A stretch of 13,307 nucleotides of DNA from Ochromonadaceae sp. CCMP2298 (taxonomy: Eukaryota; Sar; Synurophyceae; Ochromonadales; Ochromonadaceae), in contig MU633693.1 in assembly GCA_026770595.1 (NCBI GenBank), forward strand, positions 1-13,307. The letters are read 5' to 3'. The notes beneath the pieces are model-generated. The model ran no database searches. It worked only from the letters and a program-made list of their open reading frames with translations, and was not told the origin of the DNA. This document shows positions 1-10,400 of the stretch, piece after piece; the first letter of the stretch is position 1, and every line of letters starts with the position of its first letter. The position numbers and the translations under genes are program-made.

Positions 1-146
1 CCCCTCCCTCCACCCCCACCCTCACGCCAAAAAGGCAAAGGGGTCCGGACCAAGAATGTGGAGCCGATAAAAGTAATATACATGTAATACGAACTTGTGC
101 CAATTTCAAACTCATATTATGGTCGCTGTTTTTCCCCACTTTTTTC
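1..146. other. 3' flank of the CRTISO-like gene
   Basis: This stretch lies downstream of the stop codon of the minus-strand carotenoid isomerase-like gene. It is C-rich at its outer edge and AT-rich near the stop. I see no clear AATAAA signal on the minus strand and no protein-coding segment that joins a neighbouring gene. It is probably 3' untranslated region plus spacer. Confidence 0.4.
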
Positions 147-2683
147 CTAGGTTCCCCTGATCAAATCCGCCACGTGCTGCAGCACGCCCACCGCCGTGTT
201 GGCCGCACTCGCGCCGCTCACCGCCACCGCCGGCACCCCAATACCTTACAACATGGAATAGAGAGGTATCAGGTTATCAGGTTAGAGGGTTAGAGGGTTA
301 GAGGGTTAGAGGGTTAGAGGGTTAGAGGGTTAGAGGGTTAGAGGGTTAGAGGGTTAGAGGGTTAGAGGGTTAGGAGTTTATGAGGTTATACTATGGGACT
401 ATGGGGCTATGGGCCTGACCTGGGAAGACCGAGTCCCCTGCGAGCAACAGCCCGGGCAGCGGGGTCTGCGGCCCAGGCAGCATCTCCCCCCAGGCTGAGC
501 CGTAGGTGCCCCGCTCTCTGCGCAGGTACCGAGCATGCGTCAGCGGCGTGCCGACCAGCGCCACCTCCTGTCTGTCTCGCAGCTCTTGCTCGCTAATGCC
601 CAGCGCCAGAGCCGTGCTGCGGTACAAAAACCCCGCTGCGGACTCCTTGGCTGCTTTGTACTCGGGAGAGGCATAAGAGCGGCCCTCCGCGAACTGCTCC
701 CAGGCCTCGAAGGGCTCGTTACCGGCACCGTAGGCGTGCAGCAGCAGCTTGTCTGGGCGGTCCACCAGACTGGGGTCCAACACGCAGGGGTTGGAGACCG
801 CGACCATGTTCCTGTCTGCGCACGGATCCACAGAGGCTGAGCCTGAGGGGGGGAATATTCCCTGGTCCATGACGGTGTAGTGCGCCTTCATGCGGCTAGT
901 ATCGAGGCCTTGCGCGTCGATGCCCAGGTGCAGGTGCAGGAAGCTCTTGGTCATCCTCTTGCGCCCCGCCTCTCCGCACAGAAAATCGCTCTGCTCTGGG
1001 CTCAGGCGGCCCTCCTGATGGTTGAGGGAGGGGGGGGTGAGGGGGGTCGGAGAGAGTAGGGAGAGCGGGGTGGGGAGCATGCATGTACCAATACATACAC
1101 CTTTGCACATACATACACCTATGCACATCCACCTATGCACACAAACATAAGCACACAAACATATACACACCTCCTGTGCCTCCCTGAGCAACTTAGGCAG
1201 CGCCCATACATTGGCGTTGCAGATGACCGCCTTGCGGGCCGTAACGCACGCCCCGCTGGCCAGCCGCAGGCCCACGGCCCGACCGCCCTCCACGCGCACG
1301 CTCTCTACTGCCGTGCGCAGGTGCAAAGTCCCCCCGCCCGACTCCAGCACCTCCACTAAGGCATCTGCTATTCGCCCCATGCCGCCCCGGGGATAGTCCA
1401 GAGCCGCCCCTGGTCTGTGTAGGTCGAACAGCGTGTAGGCGAGGGCAGCTGCGCCTAATATGTGTATATATATTGTGAATATTAGTGCAAATATGCATAT
1501 AAACAAATTTGTAAATAATCATATAATTGAATTTATGAATATATTTGAGTATCATATGATATACTTACCTGTCTGCGCGGCGGGCTGTCCGGACAGAGAG
1601 AAGGCCAGGGCGTCCAGCCACGCCCTCAGCCAGGGGTCTTTGACTTGGGCCAGGAGGGGGCCGAAGCTGCCCTCCAGCACGTCTGCGTAGGGGATCACCT
1701 GTGAGAGATGGGAGTTAGTTGAGGGTTGCATGTAGGGGAAGAACAGCCTGCCTCTGCCTCTGCCTCTGCCTCTGTCTATTCCCCTCCTCAACTCTGTCTC
1801 CTTCTCTCTGGAGGGAATCACCTTCTGCAAAGCCCCCAGGGACCCCAGTAAGGGAAGCAGGCGCCACTTATCCCCTCTCAGGGCCATAGTGGGGATACCT
1901 GCGGAGCCAGCGCACAGCGGCGCGCAGGATTCTCTGAGGGCCCGAAACTCCGCCACCGCGTTGGGCCCCCCGAACCGCCTCAAGGGTCCCTGAGAGGAGA
2001 ATTAGATAAACCATTAGATATTTAGCGTTTGTTAAGGTGGAAAGACCAGCCCAACCTCCACCTACCTGCTCAAACTTGCCCTCCCCCAGCTCGAAGTCCC
2101 AGTTTCCCTCCGGAGTGCGCATGCCCCAGGAGTCGAAGGGCAGCCAGTCCACGCTGGACCCCGCGCCCACTGCGTTGAGCACCTGGTCCAGGATACAATA
2201 GCGGGGTTCAAATAGACATTATAGTATAGCAGGATGGTATTGGGTTTTACCTGCTGCAGGGGCGAGTAGGGCTTGGTCGAGCAGCCGAGGAGGATGGTCG
2301 GACCAGCGTCGAACTGGTATGTAGCACCAGAGCCTTGAGGCGAAAGTACAATGATCGAAGGTAAGAGGGTGGGAGGTACAAGGGTGGGAGGTGCGCGGGT
2401 ATTGCTTACCTTTTGCTTTGATGGGAAAGGCATGTGCGCAACCTCCTGGATGATAGTGCGCCTCGAATACTCTCACGTGCAGCCCGTAACGTGCAGAGAG
2501 CACCGCCGCCGCAGAGAGACCGCCAATTCCTGCCCCGATGATGGCCACATCGCAATCCAGGTCGCCCGCGGCTTCAGAAGAAGCAGAGCGATGAAAGAGC
2601 CTGCTGCTCACAATACTCGGCCTGAGGAAGGCTTCGGTGACAAGCAGCGAGAGCGCCGCCAAGATCAGCCCGAGGCCCTTCAT
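147..2683 (-). CDS. CRTISO: CRTISO-like carotenoid isomerase / phytoene desaturase-family FAD oxidoreductase, plastid-targeted, 8 exons
   Basis: Exons, in transcript order: 2683-2410, 2333-2251, 2182-2066, 1989-1822, 1698-1569, 1454-1171, 1014-420, 244-147. All introns are GT-AG, all phases close, and the product has 582 residues. Seen: residues 1-18 are a hydrophobic signal peptide, followed by Phe-Leu-Arg-Pro, the red-plastid cleavage motif. A dinucleotide-binding motif GAGIGG (residues 50-55) is followed by the ribose-binding acidic residue in VFEA. A middle block reads DYPRGGMGRIADAL, and the C-terminal family block GDSVFPGIGVPAVAVSG is interrupted by the last intron. The start at 2683 is chosen because the signal peptide begins there, although the frame stays open 19 codons upstream. 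In the family, CRTISO converts poly-cis-lycopene to all-trans-lycopene in the plastid using reduced FAD. Paralogues of unknown substrate and retinol saturases share the fold, so the family is firm and the exact substrate is inferred. The gene is divergent from the Fic gene. Confidence 0.88.
280..373 (+). repeat. 8 bp tandem repeat GGTTAGAG inside the last CRTISO-like intron
   Basis: Eleven uninterrupted copies of GGTTAGAG and a partial twelfth fill most of intron 7 (419-245). The transcript carries the complement, CUCUAACC. The unit resembles a telomeric repeat such as TTAGGG with an insertion. It lies between the donor at 419 and the acceptor at 245, so it is transcribed and then spliced out. 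Confidence 0.95.
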
Positions 2684-3082
2684 CTCGACCGTTTGACGCC
2701 CGCAATACCTCAAAGTGGAAGTGAGGCTCAAAGGCAACACGTTAGGATGCAGCAGAGAACCTCAAAGTGGAAGTGAGGCTCAAGTGCTAGACTTAGGATG
2801 CAGCAGAGAAGAAGGAGATGGAGCTGGGCATCTCTTGCCAAAAGATTTTGTTACACGTTTGGCGTCAACTGGTACAAATTACATATTTTACAGCGCCTAT
2901 TTCAAAAAATATTTCCTGACTTTGTAACGTATAAGGAGAGGAAGGTTACTGACTTGATCTCTCACCACCAGACCACTAAGTTAGCTAGGGTTCCTAGCCT
3001 TGCGAGGCAGCTCGCACAATAAGGCTTTAAATCTTCGTGAAGATCTCATCGCCATTGTACAAACTTGCCTTGTCCAACGGAG
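2684..3082. promoter_or_regulatory. Divergent promoter region between the CRTISO-like and Fic genes
   Basis: The 399 bases between the two divergent start codons must hold both 5' untranslated regions and both promoters. I see no convincing TATA box. The half next to the CRTISO-like gene holds the ~52 bp duplication. The half next to the Fic gene is more AT-rich and contains two small inverted repeats, GCTAGG/CCTAGC near 2981-2998 and ATCTTC/GAAGAT near 3031-3043. The regulatory role is inferred from position only. Confidence 0.5.
2708..2810. repeat. Two-copy ~52 bp direct tandem repeat
   Basis: Copy 1 is 2708-2759 and copy 2 is 2760-2810. Both begin CCTCAAAGTGGAAGTGAGGC and both end TTAGGATGCAGCAGAGAA. 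The central bases differ. The pair starts 25 bases upstream of the CRTISO-like start codon, so it lies in the 5' untranslated region or core promoter of that gene. Confidence 0.93.
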
Positions 3083-3973
3083 ATGTTCGGTATTCGCATT
3101 GCCAAGAGGGCTGTTAACCTGGGTGGACATATCATCTTTGGAACACCTTTCTGCAATCACAACCGCTTCGCCGTGCGTAGCCTCTCCATGGAGTCACACT
3201 CTCCTCAAGGCCCACTGATGGAGCTTCCCGCGGCAGGCCGACCAAGCTGCGATAGATGCCTTGCGCAGCCTCGTGGTGGAGAATCAGAAGACCATTGACA
3301 AGCAAACTATTCTTGACATGATGCGTGTCCGGCTGGGCTTCACCTCGAACAAGCCGGAGGGAAACTCCTTCTCTGAACTGGAGGTGCAGCAGTACATCAT
3401 GACTGGAGTCACCATCGGTGGCAAGACCCTGACGGAACACGCAGAGATTGAGTCGCACGATCGCGCTGTGATTATGATGTTCGATGCTGTGAAGAGTCCG
3501 CTGCAGACCCCCACAAGGTGTGCATGCCAGCGCCTCGGGAGAGCACCGACGACATCATCCCCGGCCGGCTGAAGACCACGCGCAGCATGACCCTCTCCAA
3601 CATCAACGGCAAGCCCATTGTGCGTCGCTTCGTCGCCCCAGAGGACGCACAAATGCAGCTGTATGAGCTTCTGATGTGGGCGAAGGAGCATGCAGACACC
3701 ATGCCCATCCTACCGTTCGTCACGATCCTGCACTACAACTTCGTGCGCATCCACCCGTTTCCCGACACGAACGGCCGCACCGTGCGCCTGCTCACCGCCC
3801 TCTTCATGCTGCGTCGTTCCTATCCGCCCATGATTATTGAGCCTGTCTACCGCAAGGACTACATCAACGCCCTGGCCCACGCTGACCATACCGGAGACGT
3901 GTCCCAGCTGTGCTCCTTCTTCTCGCGCACCATCACACACACCTACAAGGAGCTGCTCGAGATTCAGGTTTAA
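3083..3973 (+). CDS. Fic/DOC domain protein (AMPylase-type), reading frame interrupted
   Basis: Fic proteins transfer AMP, or less often other phosphate groups, from a nucleotide to a Ser, Thr or Tyr of a target protein. Seen: the catalytic motif HPFPDTNGRTVR at 3752-3787, with the active His, the metal-binding Asp and both Arg; an inhibitory-helix motif SNKPEGN near 3348 matching the [S/T]xxxE[G/N] rule of self-inhibited Fic proteins; and a family-like segment KTLTEHAEIESHDRA between them. The usual Gly of HPFxDGNGR is Thr here. Start at 3083: an exon 3083-3172 joined to 3237 by a 64 base GTGCGT...GCAG intron keeps the frame. A second break between 3450 and 3572 (a shift equal to one missing base, possibly in the C run at 3508-3512) is not solved by any reasonable intron. 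This may be a sequencing error, a true frameshift or a pseudogene. The expected product is about 275 residues, single-domain. The residues from 3083 (MFGIRIAKRAVNL) could be an organelle leader. Family certain, function and intactness not. Confidence 0.75.
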
Positions 3974-4010
3974 TGTACGTACGCATGTGAACGATTATAT
4001 ACTGTGGGTA

Positions 4011-4082
4011 GGTGTAGGTAGGGGTGTGGGTGTGGGTGTGGGTGTAGGTGTAGGTGTGGGTGTAGGTGTGGGTGAGGGTGTA
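4011..4082 (+). repeat. 6 bp tandem repeat GGTGTR
   Basis: About 12 copies of GGTGTG or GGTGTA follow one another just downstream of the Fic stop codon. The plus strand is G- and T-only over most of the run, so any readthrough Fic transcript would carry a GU-rich tract. The array could be translated as Gly-Val repeats, but no gene context supports that. Confidence 0.9.
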
Positions 4083-4311
4083 GTTTATGGTACGCTCGAT
4101 TTTTAGGAGGTAGAAGCTTTGGGTACTGTGATTGTCGCTTAACTATTTAGATTCAATCATTTCATCTTGTATGTACTTGTCTTTCAAACCTCCCGAACCT
4201 GTGTAGGTGGGAATCAAGCCTGTCGGGTGTAGGGTATAGGGTACCGTGCTCGAGGCTCATATGTATAACAGTAGACGGCTAGAGTTATATCAACTATGGA
4301 GTGATAGCTAC

Positions 4312-4367
4312 TAGAGGGTAGAGGGTAGAGGGTAGAGGGTAGAGGGTAGAGGTTGAGGGTAGAGGGG
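4312..4367 (+). repeat. 7 bp tandem repeat TAGAGGG
   Basis: About eight copies of TAGAGGG with one variant (TTGAGGG). It resembles the GGTTAGAG array in the CRTISO-like intron; both are G-rich on the plus strand and share the core TAGAGGG. Confidence 0.9.
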
Positions 4368-4370
4368 ACC

Positions 4371-4440
4371 CTACTACAGTACAGTACTACAGTACTACAG
4401 TACGTACTATATACTACACTACAGTACCACAGCCTACAGT
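4371..4440. repeat. Degenerate ACTACAGT repeat
   Basis: Interspersed CTACAGTA and ACTACAGT words, several in tandem, end about ten bases short of the CTF18 stop codon. Copies are imperfect and include ACTATATACTACACTACAG variants. The array probably lies in the CTF18 3' untranslated region. Confidence 0.75.
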
Positions 4441-4449
4441 TCTACTCTT

Positions 4450-7400
4450 CTACAGGAACTCGGCAACGGACACGCTCCTCTTCACCGCGTTGCTGTACCC
4501 CTGGTTGAACTTGAATCGCACCTAAGAATATGAGTAGAGGTGGGGGAGTAGGAGAATATGAGGATAGGAGAGGAGGATAGGAAAGGGACAGGGTAGGAGA
4601 GGACAGGAAACAAAGTCAGGGAGTTTCACATAGATGTATATAGCAGTATATCCCACCTTGGCCTGCTGGAAGGCCGCCCGCGCCAACACACGCACGTCCT
4701 GGGGGGGCGTAGGCTGGTCGTCATCCCTTTCTTCCCCGTCATCGCCTGTTTCTTTTTCGCCGGATTCCCCGCCAGTTTTATCGGTTTCGGTGCCGGAGGG
4801 GGAAACGCAAGCGACGGGAGTTTTGATTGGTCGGGATTTCTTGCGCGCGGGGGGGGCGGATCGCTGCGGGAGAGAGGAAGTAAAGTAGAGAGAGGTAGTA
4901 GGGCAGAGCAGAGCAGATAAGAATATGAGTAGAGGAGAGGAAACAAAGTCAGGGGCATAGTTCCGACAAAGATGTAAAGGTGTAGCAATATATCCCTCTA
5001 TACCCAACTCTCACCTGGAAAAACCCCTCCATCGTGCCTGCCACTTGTCTTTTCTGACCAGTTTCGGAGGCCTGGGTCTGCGCCGCCTCGATCTGCGCCT
5101 GCATTATCTTCAGTGACGCGCTGGGGGCGAGGGGGGCTGCTTTGGGGACCGTGGAGGTGGAGGTGGAGGTGGAGGCACCCCTCTGCGCCTGCCCCTGCCC
5201 CATACGCCCCACACCCATACCCCCCATCGCCGTAACCCCCTGCGCTTGTGCCTGTGCCTGTCCCTCCTCGAACTGCCGCTGCGCCTGCACCCTCCTCTCC
5301 GCCTCTGCTGCCACTGCCCTCCGCGCCGCCATCTGTATCGCATATCTGCATAGAGGGGTTTAATGCACGTATGTGTGTTGAATGAGGGGGGTTAATGGGA
5401 CATGTTTAGGGTATTAAAGAGGGGTTTGATACACATATACAGCGTCGATTGAAGGTTTTATACATATATACAGCATAGAAGTAGGGTTTAATACACATCC
5501 ACCGCATACAAAAGGGGGTTTAATATACATACCTGCGCTGCTCGCCTGCCAGCATCTGCCGTAGCTCCGGACACAATGGGGGGTGGCGAGAGGCGATCGT
5601 CTCATCCAGCAGAGCTGCAGCTCTGTCCTCCCCCCCACCCCCCATACCCCCCATACCACCCATACCACCCATACCACCCATACCCCCACCACCCATACCT
5701 CCCATACCCCCATCCTCCTGCCCCTCCACCTTATAGCACACCAATTGATCGATAGCTGGGTCAAGGCGCAATTCCGTGTCGAAATCGTCCCTGTTTTGGT
5801 ATTGGTTGGGTGTAAAAGTACCGTATTTCGGCTTGCTTTCGGCGGAAATGACTCTGCTTTGGCAGTAGCTCACGCCCAGGCTCTCCATCACCTCCACAGC
5901 AGCTGAAAAAGTGAGAAGGGCGGGGGCGGGGGAGAAGTTAGATGGATATAAGTTAGCACAAGACATACAGTATACAACACACAGCACAAAAAATCGGAAA
6001 ATCAGAAGCTCAAAAAATCTGAATTTCTGAATTTCTAGAAATCGGAGAATATGGGAAAGTGGGGATGTGCGACGTGTCTCTCACCCATGACGGCTCTCTG
6101 CTCTGGGGGTGCGAGCGTGATGAAGGGCAGGGCTCTGATTCCCCTGGGACTGATGATATCTAGGAGGCTGGGGAGCACATCCAGAACCATGCGCTGGGGG
6201 GGAGAGGAGGGTTTTATACGAATTATAGTATAAGAAAAGGGGGTTTAATTCATATTATAGCATAGAGGGGGTTTAATTCATATTAGGGGTGGGGAGAGGG
6301 GGGGTGGGAGGAGGGGGTGATAAAAGGGTTTATTAAAAGTTGATATGGGGTAAGTGGGATTATGGCACAATCACACAATCACACAATCACACACTCCAAC
6401 ATAGCCCCCCCCCCTCCCCCCTATTCCCTATACCCCCCCATATATCTCACCTGTCGCGACACCTGCATCCCCAGCGTATGCACCCCACACCCCTGCACCA
6501 AGCTCTTCAATATATTGCCCCTCTGCTCCCTGTACATTAAGGGGAATCAAGGGAATTAGATTAGGGGAACACATGTATGATTCAGGTAATACATATAGAA
6601 TTAGGGGAATGTATAAAGAATAAGGGGGATGTATATAGAATTAGGAGAATACAGAATATCGCCCCCATCCTTACTTAAGAAAGTAGGCTTCCCTATCCCT
6701 GTGGGGGAACTCGATTTTTCTCAATTGGCGCCGGGGCAGCGCGTTGTGTGTATGGATAGCGCCAGCTATTGCGGACAGGTAGGGGATCAGCTGGAAGCCG
6801 TCGCGGGATGTGAGCATAGCTGTGGTGGGAGGGTGGGGGGAGGGAGGGGTGTGTTATACAATATACATTATTATGCATTATACAATATATTTATGTAACG
6901 ACTAATACCCACTACGCACTACGCACTATTCTACTAACCTGCACCCAGCGTATCAGTCAGGCTCAGCCACTCCGCAGCGTGGCAGTGCTTGTTGAAGTTG
7001 CCGTGCGGCTGCGAGTGCAGGTTCTGGTGGATGCCGGATATTACCTAGTAATGTAGTGGAGGGTTTAAATAAAATATAAATTATATGTTACACATTATGC
7101 ACATATAATATATTATACATAATACTTCATAGATTAAACACTATACATCATCCACCATGCATAAACAATACACAATACATAATAAATCATATGTCATAAA
7201 ATAAACAAAACACCCCATATTACACATTATCCGACTTACTTGCTGCGGATCACCAAAGTTCTGCATGGCTTGCATAGCACGCATACCCCCTGCGCTGAAC
7301 CGCCTATTGCCTGTAACAGAGCCTCCTACACCCCCTGTACCCCCAATACCAGCCCCACCCCCCGCACCAGTACCAGCGCCAGCAGCACTGTCCTCTTTCT

Positions 7401-10400
7401 GGTTCTCCGTAAACACCTGCCTGAACACCTATAAATAGGGGGGGAGAGGGAGGGAGAGAGAGAATAAGGGAGAGAGGGGGTTGATAAGAGAGAGAAGATT
7501 AGTTTAGATTAGAGAGAGAGGATAACACACGCTACACACTATATGTATACAACACACCACACTGCATCCTCATATCTGCCCCAAGTCTAGGTGATCATAT
7601 ACACTACATACTATACACACAATACTATACATACTACACACAAGTACTGTATACTTTATACACACTACACTACACTCATACCTGTCCAAGGTCTAGGTGG
7701 TCGTCCTTCAGCCCGGACCGGAGCATGCCCCTCAGCACCACCGATATGTCGGTGCCCATAGACGCAGCAGAGGCAGCAGCAGAGGCAGCAGCAAGAGCGG
7801 AGGTAGAGGAGGAGGAGGTAGTGTTTTTGCCGAAATTTGAGCCCCATTTGGAATCCCCCTCCTTACCCCCTGCCCCCGCACCCACACCCCCACTCGTACC
7901 CGCTCCCATCCCCCCTGTACCCACACCCGCCACTGCCCGCTGTGCCTCTACAGTCTTCTGAGCTGCGAACTGCAGTGAGTTAATGGACGCACGTATGTCG
8001 TAGCCGGTGGCCTGGCATAGTTCTGAAATAGATGAGACTGTGACACCCACACCCTCACCGCGGCACACCTGTAAAGAGAGGTGGGGGTTATAGAGGGGGG
8101 AGGTAAAGGGGGGGTGCGGAGTGGGGGAGTGGGGGGATGGGGGAGTGGGTTGAGAGAGGGTTAGTTAAGAGAGGATAAGTAGGAGGGCTCGGAGGAGAGA
8201 GGTAGAAGAGAGGTTTAGATATTCTCTACACCACTGACCACACCAACACACCCACACGCACCTGTCGAAGCCTCTGCACCAGCCTCAGCTCCCCCGGCGC
8301 CGTGAACACAAAGATGTCTGAGAGCTTCGCTAACTCCCTCAGCGCAGGCGCATATTGGTCGTTACAGATGCAGATAAGCGGCCGTGTGAGGGGGAATGAG
8401 TGCTTCTTACCACCCCCCCCACCCCCAGCACCCCCCGCGCCCCCAGCAGCTGTGGATTTGAGCGGTGCCTTGATAATAGCAGTGATAAGGTCGAGTGCAT
8501 TTCTTGACCCGTCTATGCCGTCGACCTCGTCCAGTATGACGCAGTTGGGACGCCGGTCTCGCTCGCCCCACAGGCCCCCCATACCCCCCGCACCCGCCCC
8601 CGCCCCCATACCTGCGCCCGCACCCCCAATACCTCCACCCCCTGCAGCCCCAACCCCACCACCCCTACCCACCCCCAGACTGGCATTCTGTGTGGCTGTC
8701 TCTATCAGTGCCCGCAGGCTCTCCGGAGACCTGTCGTCACTCGCATTCACCTCTACGGCCCTGTTTAGTACGGGTCAAATAGTATATAGTATAGTAGTGT
8801 AACAGAATGGGTTAAATAGTATAGTAGTTTGTAGTATAGTAGTTTAGCAGTATAGAGTAGTATAGTATTTTGGGTTAATTAGTATAGTAGTTCGGGTTAG
8901 GTGGGTTTAATGCACATGTACCATATAGAGTTTAATAAACATCAACCATATACCATAGGTGGGTTTAATACTCACCTGTAGCCGCAGTGGGCTGCCACTA
9001 TGTGGGCCAGGGTGGTCTTACCGGTGCCCGGAGGTCCGCACAGCAGTATTACCTTTGATATTAGGTGTGGTTGTATATTAGTATGGATATATTAGTTATA
9101 TTAGTACAATCTATAGGATTAGGTGTGGTTATTAGATCAGAGATGTGCACAAAGAAACAAAAGTAGGTACAGAAACACACACACACACACACACTCACCT
9201 TGTGGTAGGGGCGGCTGTCCCCCTCCACACCCTCTCTGTCCTTGTACTGATCCTTGCCGCCCGAGAACCCCCCTCCATCCCCACCACCACCGTCCCCAAA
9301 TTTACCCCCACCTCCACCACCCCCGCCCCCCTCCTCCTCCCTCTTAAACACGAATTTATCCCACTTCTTCAGCGCCTTCAGCACCTCTCTGTTGATCTTC
9401 TCGGGCGACAGCAACTGAGGAAAGCTGCGCGGAGCATATTTGTCCACCCATAAGGCAGAGGACGCAGCAGCAGCAGAGGCGGCGGCGGCAGTGGCGGCGG
9501 CGGTAGAGGCAGAGGCAGCATTTTTAGAGGATGATGTGTGTGAGGGGGTGGTGCGAGAGGCAGAGCCAGAGGCAGAGGTGCGAGAGGGGGCAGGGCTTCC
9601 CATCCCCCCCTGTCCCTCCATATCCATCTCCCACTGTCCCTCCCCTCCCTCCATACACCCCTGTCCCTCCATATCCATCCGCGCCTCTGCCTCTGCCTCT
9701 CTCTCTGCCTCTTTCCTCCTCTCCGTCTCTTCCATCTTCATCCGCATCCCCACAGCCCGCGCCTTCACCCCATCCGCCTCCCTCTGCAGCTGCACCATGC
9801 TCTGGGACAGCAGCTGCTCAGGCTCCCTCTGACCCCCCTGCCCCCACCCCAGCCCCTGCCCCTGTCCCTGCTGGTTTGCTCCATTAGGGCTTGTTCCCTT
9901 GTTAGGGCTATTTCCCTGGTTTTGGATCCCCCTCTGGAAATCGGCGCCTCTGCGGTATAGGTAGGCTCGGGTGCCGTCCCCCAACACGCAGGGGACACTG
10001 CCAACCCAGTGTGTGGGGGTAGTGGCGGTAGGGGTAGGTGCGATGGGTGCAGACATAGAGGCAGAGGCAGAGGCAGAGGCAGAGGCAGATGCAGAGGCAG
10101 AGGCAGGGGCAGCGGCAGGGGCAGGGGCAGGGGCAGGGGCAGGGGCAGGGGCAGGGGCAGGGGCAGGGGCAGGGGCAGGGGCAGAGGGGGATGCTGCCCC
10201 CTCCCCCAGTCCCAGAATTGCCGGAGGCCTGCTGTGCAGAAAGACGGACGCCGTGCTCCCGCATAGGTTGAAAGGACGCCTATTGGTGTACATCTCGCCC
10301 GCCGCGTCGACCAGCGCATTTTTGCAAGCATTCATACCCCCCACCACCTTGGGCCCGCCCTCCCCATCCCCCAGGGCGCGCTCTCTCTCTGCCTGCATGG

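Larger units (their letters stand above)
3974..4449. other. Convergent intergenic region, repeat-filled
   Basis: This is the tail-to-tail space between the Fic gene and CTF18. It contains three separate short tandem arrays, listed individually. The remaining sequence, about 4090-4310, shows no open frame with recognisable content and no RNA gene that I can support. It must hold the 3' ends of both transcripts. Confidence 0.6.

Noticed and set aside
2976-3050. tRNA-like small hairpins upstream of the Fic gene
   Set aside because: There are two short inverted repeats but no cloverleaf and no TTCNANNC T-loop arrangement.
3418-3506. An 89 base GTGGCA...CTGCAG intron that would mend the second frame break in the Fic gene
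   Set aside because: Length and phase fit, but it would delete the segment KTLTEHAEIESHDRA, which matches the conserved part of Fic proteins before the catalytic motif. The segment is therefore coding.
3500-3520. Programmed -1 frameshift at the C run in the Fic gene
   Set aside because: There is a run of five C but no X-XXY-YYZ slippery heptamer in the incoming frame and no clear stem after it. A base error or true mutation is simpler.
9765-10331. Minus-strand 188-codon Leu-Pro-rich ORF inside CTF18 exon 1
   Set aside because: It is an out-of-frame reading of the same hexanucleotide repeats; the other frame carries the conserved clamp-loader protein.
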